Source: Clostridium sp. CAG:768 (lineage in GTDB: Bacteria; Cyanobacteriota; Vampirovibrionia; Gastranaerophilales; Gastranaerophilaceae). Taken from it: a stretch of DNA of 16,451 nt. Positions 7,533-13,900 of the stretch are shown in pieces. The position numbers were made by a program, and so were the translations under genes. The notes below the pieces were generated by a model. The model searched no databases. It was not told where the DNA came from and worked only from the letters and a program-made list of their open reading frames with translations. The stretch's first letter is position 1. Every line of letters starts with the position of its first letter. The stretch covers positions 228,121 through 244,571 of the forward strand of contig FR899623.1 of assembly GCA_000437435.1 (NCBI GenBank), written 5' to 3'.

Positions 7533-7554
7533 AATCAACTTTTTGATGTATAAT
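7526..7554 (+). promoter_or_regulatory. Promoter of the small secreted protein gene
   Basis: TTCTCA (7526-7531), a 17-nt spacer and a perfect TATAAT (7549-7554). The -35 occupies almost the same bases as the -35 of the divergent GT2 promoter. The predicted start near 7561 lies downstream of the in-frame TTG at 7543 and ATG at 7546, so translation must begin later, at 7585. Confidence 0.6.
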
Positions 7555-7584
7555 ATTATCAGATTTATGAAGGGGAAGTGGACT

Positions 7585-7929
7585 ATGAAAAAATTAATTA
7601 TAGCTATTGCAATATTATCAATTACAACACCTGTATTTTCAGAAGAAATCAACCTTACACCTAAAAACTCTTTTTCTGGGTTCAATAATACAGCTGCAAG
7701 AGCTAAATACCCTCAATTGCAAAAAACATTATCTGCTTCTGATATTATAGAAGAACAAGAAGCAAACTCTATGATGGGTCCCAAATCCGTTAGAGAAATG
7801 GGGAATATTACTCCATCAAATAATACCAGTGCTCCAATGACTTATAGTCAATTCCCTCAAAATTATGATAGTTCAAATAGCATGATGTTAATGCAAGGCG
7901 GAATGCAAAATATGTTTATGGGATATTAA
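7585..7929 (+). CDS. Small secreted protein, Met-rich C-terminus, unknown function
   Basis: A 114-residue protein from the ATG at 7585. The start is fixed by a signal peptide (MKKLIIAIAILSITTPVFSE, cleavage probably after FS or SE) and by the promoter, which overlaps all earlier in-frame starts. An AGGGGA ribosome site lies at 7571-7576. The mature part is polar (Asn, Ser, Gln, Pro) with no recognised domain. It ends in a methionine-glycine-rich stretch, SNSMMLMQGGMQNMFMGY, with six methionines in its last 18 residues. That could be a metal-binding, aggregating or oxidant-scavenging tail, but nothing proves it. It converges with another small secreted-protein gene only 9 nt away, with no obvious terminator between them. 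Confidence 0.7.
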   Translation: MKKLIIAIAILSITTPVFSEEINLTPKNSFSGFNNTAARAKYPQLQKTLSASDIIEEQEANSMMGPKSVREMGNITPSNNTSAPMTYSQFPQNYDSSNSMMLMQGGMQNMFMGY

Positions 7930-7938
7930 ATATAAATC

Positions 7939-8175
7939 CTAAACATTACGAGATCTATTTTTGCCTTTTGGTAATTTTTTTGACTCATAAAAAGGAATTT
8001 TAGCTGGAGTTTGTTCTATATTTTGAGAAGCTTCAGGTTCTATTACAGGTGAAGAATAATAAGGAACAATCACCATAGATGAACCACTTTGTTTTATTTT
8101 ATAATTCAATGTTTCACAAGATGCAGATAATTGAACAAATGCCAAAATTAAAATTAATAAATAAACTTTTTTCAT
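7939..8175 (-). CDS. Small secreted protein of unknown function
   Basis: A 78-residue protein read from the ATG at 8175. An upstream in-frame start (8223) is rejected because it would add 16 residues before a clear signal peptide and overlap the preceding gene. The N-terminus MKKVYLLILILAFVQLSASC is a signal sequence; the Cys at 20 is not in a standard lipobox (Ser at -3), so lipidation is doubtful. The mature chain contains Pro/Ser/Glu-rich segments and a basic tail ending GKNRSRNV. It lies 22 nt after the stop of the 131-residue secreted protein gene and is probably co-transcribed. AGGG about 8 nt upstream serves as ribosome site. No family recognised. Confidence 0.6.
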   Translation of the reverse strand: MKKVYLLILILAFVQLSASCETLNYKIKQSGSSMVIVPYYSSPVIEPEASQNIEQTPAKIPFYESKKLPKGKNRSRNV

Positions 8176-8197
8176 AACACACACCCTAATATTATTT

Positions 8198-8593
8198 TTA
8201 TTTTGCTGAATAAGAATAAACAACTGTTTTTCTGGGATTTCCTATTGTATATCTTATCGGTCGTTGCACTGTAGTCCCACGATATCTTATAACCTCCATT
8301 TTAGGAACATCAGATGTTTTGACTCTATTGATAGATGTACCATATGCATATTTTGAATTTGATTGTACTGGTTTATAAGAATATACAGGAGTTTTTTGTT
8401 CATCTTCTCTATGGCAACTGCCATTACATCTTCTTGTTGTTCCTCTTCCGACCCTATAATGAGAATAATGTCGTGAATAAGGCTGAGGATTTACAAGTCG
8501 AACAGGTCTATCTTTTCTCACTGTTCTTGCATAAACAGGCATAAACATTGATACTAATGTTATTAAAATAAATAATACTACTACTTTTTTCAT
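8198..8593 (-). CDS. Secreted basic Arg/Tyr-rich protein, unknown function
   Basis: A 131-residue protein with a signal peptide, MKKVVVLFILITLVSMFMPV then YA, cleavage likely after Ala22. The mature 109 residues are strongly basic and rich in Arg, Tyr, Ser and Pro. There is one CNGSCH motif (Cys56 and Cys60) and repeated short Tyr motifs such as YSRHYSHYR and VVYSYSAK. Basic aromatic chains of this kind often bind polyanions such as DNA, LPS or glycans, but that is speculation. A GAAGG ribosome site sits just upstream. It heads a two-gene unit with the 78-residue secreted protein and is divergent from pabB-pabC with only 46 bp between the start codons. Confidence 0.65.
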   Translation of the reverse strand: MKKVVVLFILITLVSMFMPVYARTVRKDRPVRLVNPQPYSRHYSHYRVGRGTTRRCNGSCHREDEQKTPVYSYKPVQSNSKYAYGTSINRVKTSDVPKMEVIRYRGTTVQRPIRYTIGNPRKTVVYSYSAK

Positions 8594-8624
8594 TCTACCT
8601 TCGTCTTTATATTAATATATTATT

Positions 8625-8633
8625 TGGTATATT
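8625..8633 (+). promoter_or_regulatory. Extended -10 promoter placing pabB-pabC start at its ATG
   Basis: TGG followed by TATATT (8628-8633), then exactly 6 nt (TGAAAT) before the ATG at 8640. With the normal 7-nt distance from the -10 to the start site, the first transcribed base is the A of the ATG. No Shine-Dalgarno is present upstream. Confidence 0.5.
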
Positions 8634-8639
8634 TGAAAT

Positions 8640-10253
8640 ATGATAATTTTTTCAGACAAACTTTTTACAAAACCGATAAAAATAATTCAAGCATTCAATC
8701 AAGATGAACTTATTCAAGCTTTTTCCCAGATAGAAAAATTAAAAAAAGAATTTTTCATTTTAGGTTACATCAGATATGAAACTTTCACTGTGCAAAAATC
8801 CAATTTCCCGCTTTTGTATTTTGAAGTCTTTAAAGATTACAATATATATAAAACAAAAAAAGTAAAAAATTTGCTACTAAACCCGCGACCTTGTGTAAAT
8901 TTTTGTGAATATAAAGAAGCAATTAACAAAATTAAATATGAAATTTCCTGCGGAAATACATACGAAGTAAATTACACGTATGATTTTGAAATTCCTTATG
9001 AAGGCGATGATTTTGAACTATTTGAGTTTTTATTAAACAAGCAAAAAACTCCTTACAATTTTTATTTGAAAAATAATTATGACACTGTTCTTTCATTTTC
9101 TCCAGAATTATTTTTCACTCTAAAAAATAATCATATTCTAACTAAACCAATGAAAGGAACAATTAAAAGAGGCAAAACAGAAAAAGAAGATAAAGAACTA
9201 ATTGAATTTTTAAAGAATGATGAAAAAAATAGAGCCGAAAATGTTATGATTGTAGATCTTTTAAGAAACGATTTGGGACGCATTGCAAAAACAGGCAGCG
9301 TAAAAGTTACAAATCTTTTTGAAATTGAAACCCACAAAACTCTACATCAAATGACATCTCAAATCGAAGCTGACTTAAAAGAAAATACAACACTGCTTGA
9401 TATTTTTAAAGCAATATTTCCTTGTGGTTCAATCACCGGAGCACCAAAAATCAGTACTATGAGAATTATTGACAAAATTGAAAAAGGCTCTCGTGACATC
9501 TACTGCGGAGCTATTGGAATGATATCTCCAGAAGAAACAATTTTTAGTGTTCCAATTAGAATTCTTCAAAAAAAACATGGAGAAAAATCTTTTAAATATC
9601 GTGTAGGCGGTGCAATAGTATGGGATTCCGACATTCAAGACGAATGGGAAGAAACTCTAACTAAAACCAAATTTCTCAATAGTGATTTCCAAATAATTGA
9701 GACAATCAAAGTTGAAAACGGAAAACTCTTGTTTGAAAAAGAACATTTTAAAAGAATGGAAAATTCTGCAAAACACTTTGGCTTTAAATTTTCATACCCA
9801 CAAATAACACCTAAACAAGACGGGATTTTGAGATTATTGCTGAATAAAAACGGAGAAATCTCAGAAGAATACAAACCACTAATAAAATCAAAGACAAATA
9901 AAATTTCGATTTCGCCAATAAAAATAAACAGCCAAAACGAATTTTTATATCATAAAACAACCTATCGACCTTGGTATTATGACAGTTACAAAAAAATTGC
10001 AAATGGAGAAATTTATGATGAAATTTTCTTTAATGAAAAAGGAGAACTGACTGAAGGTGCAAGAAACAATATCATTTTACAAATTAACGGAAAACTTTAT
10101 ACTCCACCTGTAAAATGCGGGCTTTTAAATGGCATTTTCAAAACATCAATGAAAAACGTATCTGAAAAAATTCTCTATAAAAATGATTTAGAAAATGCAG
10201 AAAAAATATTCTGTGTAAATTCAGTAAGAGGAATAGTTGAGGTGAAATTATGA
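8640..10253 (+). CDS. pabB-pabC: Fused aminodeoxychorismate synthase component I / aminodeoxychorismate lyase
   Basis: A 537-residue bifunctional enzyme for p-aminobenzoate in folate synthesis. Residues about 85-345 are the chorismate-binding domain. KPMKGTIKRG carries the Lys172 that marks PabB rather than TrpE. MIVDLLRNDLGR, THKTLHQMTSQIE and CGSITGAPK follow in order, so the domain makes 4-amino-4-deoxychorismate. The N-terminal TrpE-like extension is short. Residues about 350-537 are a class IV PLP lyase domain, with Lys439 in YHKTTYRPW as likely Schiff-base lysine and GELTEGARNNI as phosphate-binding motif, releasing pyruvate and pABA. Amide nitrogen comes from PabA, whose ATG overlaps this stop (ATGA). 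The ATG has no ribosome site and a -10 box placed for a leaderless transcript. Confidence 0.92.
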   Translation: MIIFSDKLFTKPIKIIQAFNQDELIQAFSQIEKLKKEFFILGYIRYETFTVQKSNFPLLYFEVFKDYNIYKTKKVKNLLLNPRPCVNFCEYKEAINKIKYEISCGNTYEVNYTYDFEIPYEGDDFELFEFLLNKQKTPYNFYLKNNYDTVLSFSPELFFTLKNNHILTKPMKGTIKRGKTEKEDKELIEFLKNDEKNRAENVMIVDLLRNDLGRIAKTGSVKVTNLFEIETHKTLHQMTSQIEADLKENTTLLDIFKAIFPCGSITGAPKISTMRIIDKIEKGSRDIYCGAIGMISPEETIFSVPIRILQKKHGEKSFKYRVGGAIVWDSDIQDEWEETLTKTKFLNSDFQIIETIKVENGKLLFEKEHFKRMENSAKHFGFKFSYPQITPKQDGILRLLLNKNGEISEEYKPLIKSKTNKISISPIKINSQNEFLYHKTTYRPWYYDSYKKIANGEIYDEIFFNEKGELTEGARNNIILQINGKLYTPPVKCGLLNGIFKTSMKNVSEKILYKNDLENAEKIFCVNSVRGIVEVKL

Positions 10254-10807
10254 TTTTAATTGATAACTACGATTCTTTTACCTACAACATTGTACAATAT
10301 CTTGAAGAATTAGGGATACAACCTAAAATTTATGAAAACGATAAAATTACGATAGAAGAATTAAAAAAGATTAAATTTAATAGCATAATCATTTCACCAG
10401 GTGCAGGAACTCCTGACACTGCAGGGATTTCTATGCAGGTAATAAATGAATTTTATAAAACAAAAAAAATTCTCGGAATATGTCTTGGTCATCAATGTAT
10501 CGCACAATTTTTTGGCGGAAAAGTTATAAAATCACAGAACCCGACACATGGAAAAACTTCTCAAATATTCTTTAAACAGAAAAGTAAATTATTTAAAGAC
10601 ATTCCAGAAGGATTTAATGCAACAAGATACCACTCCCTAATTGTTGAAAATTTACCTGAATGCCTAAAAGCAACAGCCCAAACAAAAGATAACATAATTA
10701 TGGCACTTGAACATCAAAAACTCCCAATTTATGGAGTACAATTCCACCCAGAAGCAATACTTACAGAATACGGACATAAAATATTAGAAAATTTTATTAA
10801 TTTATAA
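10250..10807 (+). CDS. pabA: Aminodeoxychorismate synthase component II (glutamine amidotransferase)
   Basis: A 185-residue class I glutamine amidotransferase with all landmarks: MILIDNYDSFTYNIVQYL at the start, the oxyanion segment IISPGAGTPDTAG, nucleophile Cys78 in GICLGHQCIAQFFGG, and His166 and Glu168 in GVQFHPEAILTEYG. It supplies ammonia to PabB. The family usually has SPGPG where this protein has SPGAG, a mild change. TrpG and PabA cannot be told apart by sequence alone, but the 4-nt overlap with a PabB-PabC fusion points to pABA synthesis; dual use in tryptophan synthesis remains possible. The stop overlaps by 6 nt the end of the convergent pgeF. Confidence 0.92.
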   Translation: MILIDNYDSFTYNIVQYLEELGIQPKIYENDKITIEELKKIKFNSIIISPGAGTPDTAGISMQVINEFYKTKKILGICLGHQCIAQFFGGKVIKSQNPTHGKTSQIFFKQKSKLFKDIPEGFNATRYHSLIVENLPECLKATAQTKDNIIMALEHQKLPIYGVQFHPEAILTEYGHKILENFINL

Positions 10808-11542
10808 TTTTACAACTGCACTATGACGGTTGGTTGTAGCATTTTCTTTTCTATAAGAGAAAAATAAACTGTTATTACAAACGGTGCAGAAATTGCATAC
10901 GTCAATATTTTCCGATTTCATGCCTGCTTCAAGCAACTGTCGTTTATTAATTCCTTTTAAGTCAACATAAATATTACCTTGACGAATTTCTGACAACCCT
11001 GAAAAATCTTTAACAGTCTTTTTTAACTCTCTATATACTTCTTCACCGACATTGTAACAACAAAAAGAAATAGCAGGCCCAATTGCACTTTTCAAATTTT
11101 CAGGTTTTGAGCCAAAATCTTCTGCGAGTTTTTGAACTGTTTTCAAAGCAATATTCCCGGCAGTTCCACGCCAACCAGCATGAGATACTGCTGCAATTTT
11201 ATTTACGGGATCATAAATTATTACAGGTGTACAGTCTGCAAAATTCAAATATACAGCCTGTTCCTTGTTTGCCAAAATCAACCCGTCAGTATCAGGATAT
11301 GAACTAACTCCAATTTTTGCAACATCTACATATGATGTATGAGTTTGCGAAGGATGAATAAGATTATTTTCATCTATTCCAAAATATTCACAAACATCTT
11401 TTTTATTTTCTGCGACTACTTCTTCAAAATCAGGTTCTTTAGTTTTTATAACACTTTCACGAGTAGTAAAAAAGTGATTAAGCCCAGCTAATACAGAGCT
11501 TTTTACAATTCTTTTTCCATTAATTTCATCAAAATAAAACAT
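10802..11542 (-). CDS. pgeF: Peptidoglycan editing factor / multicopper-oxidase-like laccase-domain protein (YfiH family)
   Basis: A 246-residue full-length member of the YfiH/LACC1 family. The zinc ligands are in place: His68 in HPSQTH, Cys104 in ADCTPV and His121 in SHAGWRGT. GPAISFCCYNVGEEV and a Cys-rich C-terminal segment (DVCNFCTVCNNSLFFSYR) complete the family pattern. In E. coli PgeF keeps non-canonical serine out of peptidoglycan stems; homologues also show purine nucleoside phosphorylase activity and are sometimes called polyphenol oxidases. It is cytoplasmic with no signal peptide. The ATG has no Shine-Dalgarno; an extended -10 ends 6 nt before it, as for pabB-pabC. It is divergent from the aquaporin gene. 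Confidence 0.88.
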   Translation of the reverse strand: MFYFDEINGKRIVKSSVLAGLNHFFTTRESVIKTKEPDFEEVVAENKKDVCEYFGIDENNLIHPSQTHTSYVDVAKIGVSSYPDTDGLILANKEQAVYLNFADCTPVIIYDPVNKIAAVSHAGWRGTAGNIALKTVQKLAEDFGSKPENLKSAIGPAISFCCYNVGEEVYRELKKTVKDFSGLSEIRQGNIYVDLKGINKRQLLEAGMKSENIDVCNFCTVCNNSLFFSYRKENATTNRHSAVVKL

Positions 11543-11548
11543 AAAATA

Positions 11549-11576
11549 TATATACCATAAAAGATTAATTGCACAA
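11549..11576 (-). promoter_or_regulatory. Extended -10 promoter placing pgeF start at its ATG
   Basis: On the minus strand TGG precedes TATATA (11554-11549), followed by 6 nt (TATTTT) and the ATG at 11542. A weak -35, TTGTGC, lies at 11576-11571 with a 16-nt spacer. The predicted first transcribed base is the A of the start codon. Confidence 0.5.
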
Positions 11577-11597
11577 ATTTATTAAATATGTTAAAAT
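11569..11597 (+). promoter_or_regulatory. Promoter of the aquaporin gene
   Basis: TTGCAC (11569-11574), a 17-nt spacer and TAAAAT (11592-11597) with TGn in front. The -35 overlaps that of the divergent pgeF promoter. The predicted start near 11604 gives a leader of about 29 nt that contains AAGGAG at 11621-11626. Confidence 0.65.
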
Positions 11598-11632
11598 TCA
11601 AACCGTAAATTAGAAAAAATAAGGAGATTTAT

Positions 11633-12268
11633 ATGAAAGAGCTTTTAAAAAAATGTTTGGTTGAATTTATTGGAGCATTCTTTCTAGTATTTACAATAGG
11701 ATGCGCATCTTTTCCAAACAGCCAAAATGCGTTTCCTCCAATGGCAATAGGATTTATTCTTATGGTAATGGTATATGCAGGAGGACATGTTTCAGGCGGG
11801 CACTATAACCCTGCAGTATCTCTTGCTGCTGCAATAAGAGGTGCATTGCCTTGGAAAGATTTTGGGCCATACATTATTGCACAATTCATAGGTGGTGTAT
11901 TAGCTGCACTTTTAGCTTCATACATTGTTGCAATTCCTCCATATGCTTCAGAAAATGCATATTCTATAACACCTATGATTATTTGTGAATTCTTATTTAC
12001 TTTTGCTCTTTGCTATACAGTATTACATACAGCAACCTCTAATGATACTAAAGGGAATTCATATTACGGGTTAGCTATCGGATCTGTTGTTCTTGTTGGA
12101 ATACTTGCAGCAAACGGAACTTGTTATTGTGCATTTAATCCGGCTGTCGCATTAGGACTTTTTGCAATGAAAATAACTCAAACAAAACTTATTTTAATAA
12201 CTCTTTTAACAAACTTTGTAGCAGGAGCTGCTGCGGCAGGTACATATAAAATTACAAATAATGATTAA
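11633..12268 (+). CDS. MIP family aquaporin / glycerol-facilitator-type channel
   Basis: A 211-residue membrane protein with six predicted helices (about 8-27, 37-57, 78-101, 112-134, 143-162 and 184-206) and two half-helix loops with NPA boxes. The first is SGGHYNPAVS (Asn59-Pro60-Ala61), the second CAFNPAVAL (Asn169-Pro170-Ala171). The family passes water or small neutral solutes across the inner membrane. The residue after the second NPA is normally the arginine of the selectivity filter; here it is Val172, so the pore may be wider or have altered selectivity. The short loops and 211-residue length are closer to AqpZ-type channels than to GlpF, and no glycerol genes are nearby. A strong AAGGAG site supports the start, and a strong terminator follows. 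Confidence 0.88.
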   Translation: MKELLKKCLVEFIGAFFLVFTIGCASFPNSQNAFPPMAIGFILMVMVYAGGHVSGGHYNPAVSLAAAIRGALPWKDFGPYIIAQFIGGVLAALLASYIVAIPPYASENAYSITPMIICEFLFTFALCYTVLHTATSNDTKGNSYYGLAIGSVVLVGILAANGTCYCAFNPAVALGLFAMKITQTKLILITLLTNFVAGAAAAGTYKITNND

Positions 12269-12291
12269 TTATTTAAAAATTAAATTAGACA

Positions 12292-12326
12292 AAAAAAGGT
12301 TCTTTAATAATTAAAGAACCTTTTTT
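12292..12326. terminator. Bidirectional rho-independent terminator
   Basis: A perfect 16-bp stem with left arm AAAAAAGGTTCTTTAA (12292-12307), loop TAA and right arm TTAAAGAACCTTTTTT (12311-12326). The A and U runs are built into the arms, so it works in both directions. It serves the aquaporin gene on the plus strand and the Cys-rich gene, whose stop is 4 nt away, on the minus strand. Confidence 0.9.
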
Positions 12327-12329
12327 AAT

Positions 12330-12569
12330 TTATAATTGTAATCCTTTTTGTTCATCTCTAAAACACTGACAAGATGGACTTAAAGAACCATCACAACATT
12401 GAGTTCTTCCTCGATAGCAACCACATACTCCACCATGGTGAGAACAACAACCTCTTTGTGCCATTAAACATTGACTGACATCTGAAGTATTTTGATGATT
12501 CAAATTAAATCCCAAAATTCCTAAATTAAACACTGCAACTAAACTTAAAATAAACAAAATCTTTTTCAT
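12330..12569 (-). CDS. Small secreted Cys-rich protein
   Basis: A 79-residue protein with signal sequence MKKILFILSLVAVFNLGILG and a mature part of about 55 residues holding nine cysteines (34, 41, 42, 49, 51, 58, 59, 67 and 69). The core RGCCSHHGGVCGC ... RTQCCDGSLSPSCQC resembles a small motif found in bacterial hypothetical proteins, sometimes near the C-terminus of secreted nucleases. I know no proven function. The paired Cys and His residues suggest disulphide bonding or zinc/copper binding. AAAGGAG lies 8 nt before the ATG. A good promoter lies upstream: minus-strand TTGTGA (12623-12618), 17-nt spacer, TAAAAT (12600-12595). It is monocistronic, ends at the shared terminator and is divergent from the secreted hydrolase. 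Confidence 0.75.
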   Translation of the reverse strand: MKKILFILSLVAVFNLGILGFNLNHQNTSDVSQCLMAQRGCCSHHGGVCGCYRGRTQCCDGSLSPSCQCFRDEQKGLQL

Positions 12570-12594
12570 ATCTATTGCTCCTTTTATAAAATAA

Positions 12595-12623
12595 ATTTTA
12601 AGCTGAAATCAGAATTTTCACAA
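12595..12623 (-). promoter_or_regulatory. Promoter of the Cys-rich secreted protein gene
   Basis: Minus-strand TTGTGA (12623-12618), a 17-nt spacer and TAAAAT (12600-12595). The predicted start near 12588 leaves a leader of about 18 nt containing the AAAGGAG site. Confidence 0.55.
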
Positions 12624-12646
12624 TTACCATGAAGTCTGAAATTTTG

Positions 12647-12655
12647 TGCTATCAT
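12647..12655 (+). promoter_or_regulatory. Extended -10 promoter placing the hydrolase start at its ATG
   Basis: TGC followed by TATCAT (12650-12655), then 6 nt (ATATCT) and the ATG at 12662. The predicted transcript start is the A of that ATG. No ribosome site is visible. The layout is the same as at pabB-pabC and pgeF. Confidence 0.5.
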
Positions 12656-12661
12656 ATATCT

Positions 12662-13858
12662 ATGAAGAAAATTTTAGGGATAATTTTAGGGTTAGTTATA
12701 CTACAAAATGTATGTTTTGCTGAAACTAGTGTAAGTTTTGTCTACATAAACGGCTCCAATAATAACGATGAAAAAATGCGTAATTGGTATATTGAAGGAG
12801 TGCAAAAACTTCATCCGGTAATGAAAAAAAAGTTTGAACAAAACAAAGAAATAAAACAAGTTTTTTTAAATAAACCTCAATATAAGATTAATGAAAAACC
12901 TGTAATTTTCTTTTGGGGAGATAAAAGTCAAACAGATTTAGAATTTGTACAAAAACAATTAGATTTGTCTAAAGCTTTCAGTCCTACTCTTGCATACAAA
13001 GTAAGATCAATGCTTGCAGCATATTTACACGATGCAATTTGGGTACAAAAGCAGCATAATATGTTACCTATTTTAGATGAATTAAACGATACAGTCTTAA
13101 AAGAAGCAGAACAAGGAAATAAAGTTATATTATACGGATATTCTGCAGGGACATTTGTAACTTATCAATATATGTTTAACAAATTACCATACATTAATGC
13201 AGAAAATCTTTTCAATACAATAGATGTAAGTGATGAAGTAAGACAATTTGTAAAAAATAACCCAATAGAAAATACTTGTATTTCTGCACTATCTAAAGCA
13301 GGATTAGGAATGGTATCAGAAACAGGTCATCTTGTATTAAAAAAAGACGATAACTTATCTTTAGAAGAAGGTTATTTAAAAATAAAAGAAGCAACAAAAA
13401 ATTACTGTGCACCTACAGATTCACTAAAAGGTGTCGTAAATTTTGCAAGTCCTCTAGTTTTGTTTTACTCAGACCTTGCTGATCCTGATTATGAGTTGAA
13501 TTATTATAATAAATTAATGCTTAAATACATAATCGAAAACGGATTATTCTTTATTACGGTAAATTTTAGAGAAGACCCGCTAGGTTTCCCAAGCACAAGA
13601 AATCTTACAATAGATGAGATTGAAAAACTTGCAAACATTGAAATTGAAAATCCTCGAGGTTTTGTATATGATAATTCAAGTGTATGGTCAAAACGATCAG
13701 TTCTATTTGCTCACACATCATACTGGAGTGCAAGAAAAACATTTGCAAATGCTGTTGTAAAAGCATTCTCAAACGGTTACCGACTTCAATATGACAAAGA
13801 GTTTCAACAAAAAGTTCTAGAAAATAATAAAAGAAAAATTAAATTTGAAATGTATTAA
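12662..13858 (+). CDS. Secreted alpha/beta-hydrolase-like protein
   Basis: A 398-residue protein from the ATG at 12662, chosen because the signal peptide starts there (MKKILGIILGLVILQNVCFA, cleavage after Ala20) and the -10 box overlaps the earlier in-frame ATG at 12629. ILYGYSAGTFVTYQYM carries a GxSxG nucleophile elbow with Ser161. Asp305 (NFREDPLGFP) and His351 (LFAHTSYWS) are well placed to complete a Ser-Asp-His triad. The insert at about 185-250 would form a cap. Such folds cover lipases, esterases and peptidases; the substrate is unknown. The protein should act in the periplasm or outside. It heads an apparent operon with an unknown cytoplasmic protein and nagZ. Confidence 0.7.
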   Translation: MKKILGIILGLVILQNVCFAETSVSFVYINGSNNNDEKMRNWYIEGVQKLHPVMKKKFEQNKEIKQVFLNKPQYKINEKPVIFFWGDKSQTDLEFVQKQLDLSKAFSPTLAYKVRSMLAAYLHDAIWVQKQHNMLPILDELNDTVLKEAEQGNKVILYGYSAGTFVTYQYMFNKLPYINAENLFNTIDVSDEVRQFVKNNPIENTCISALSKAGLGMVSETGHLVLKKDDNLSLEEGYLKIKEATKNYCAPTDSLKGVVNFASPLVLFYSDLADPDYELNYYNKLMLKYIIENGLFFITVNFREDPLGFPSTRNLTIDEIEKLANIEIENPRGFVYDNSSVWSKRSVLFAHTSYWSARKTFANAVVKAFSNGYRLQYDKEFQQKVLENNKRKIKFEMY

Positions 13859-13900
13859 TAAAACAAAAAAAACAGACTATAAAATAGAGGGAGAGGAAAA

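Noticed and set aside
7543..7584. Longer N-terminus for the small secreted protein (TTG at 7543 or ATG at 7546)
   Set aside because: The TATAAT promoter box lies inside this stretch, and the signal peptide begins at 7585.
8110..8175. Lipoprotein signal in the 78-residue protein (LSASC)
   Set aside because: Position -3 is Ser where a lipobox needs Leu, Val or Ile, so lipidation is not supported.
8176..8223. Longer N-terminus for the 78-residue secreted protein
   Set aside because: It would overlap the preceding gene and put 16 residues before a clear signal peptide.
8410..8430. CNGSCH read as a haem c attachment site
   Set aside because: The spacing is CxxxCH, not the usual CxxCH, and the protein shows no cytochrome fold or axial ligand context.
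9131..10002. Minus-strand open frames inside pabB-pabC
   Set aside because: They are shadows of the conserved enzyme frame with no start signals or family motifs.
12629..12661. Longer N-terminus for the secreted hydrolase
   Set aside because: The extra residues precede a standard signal sequence and contain the extended -10 box.
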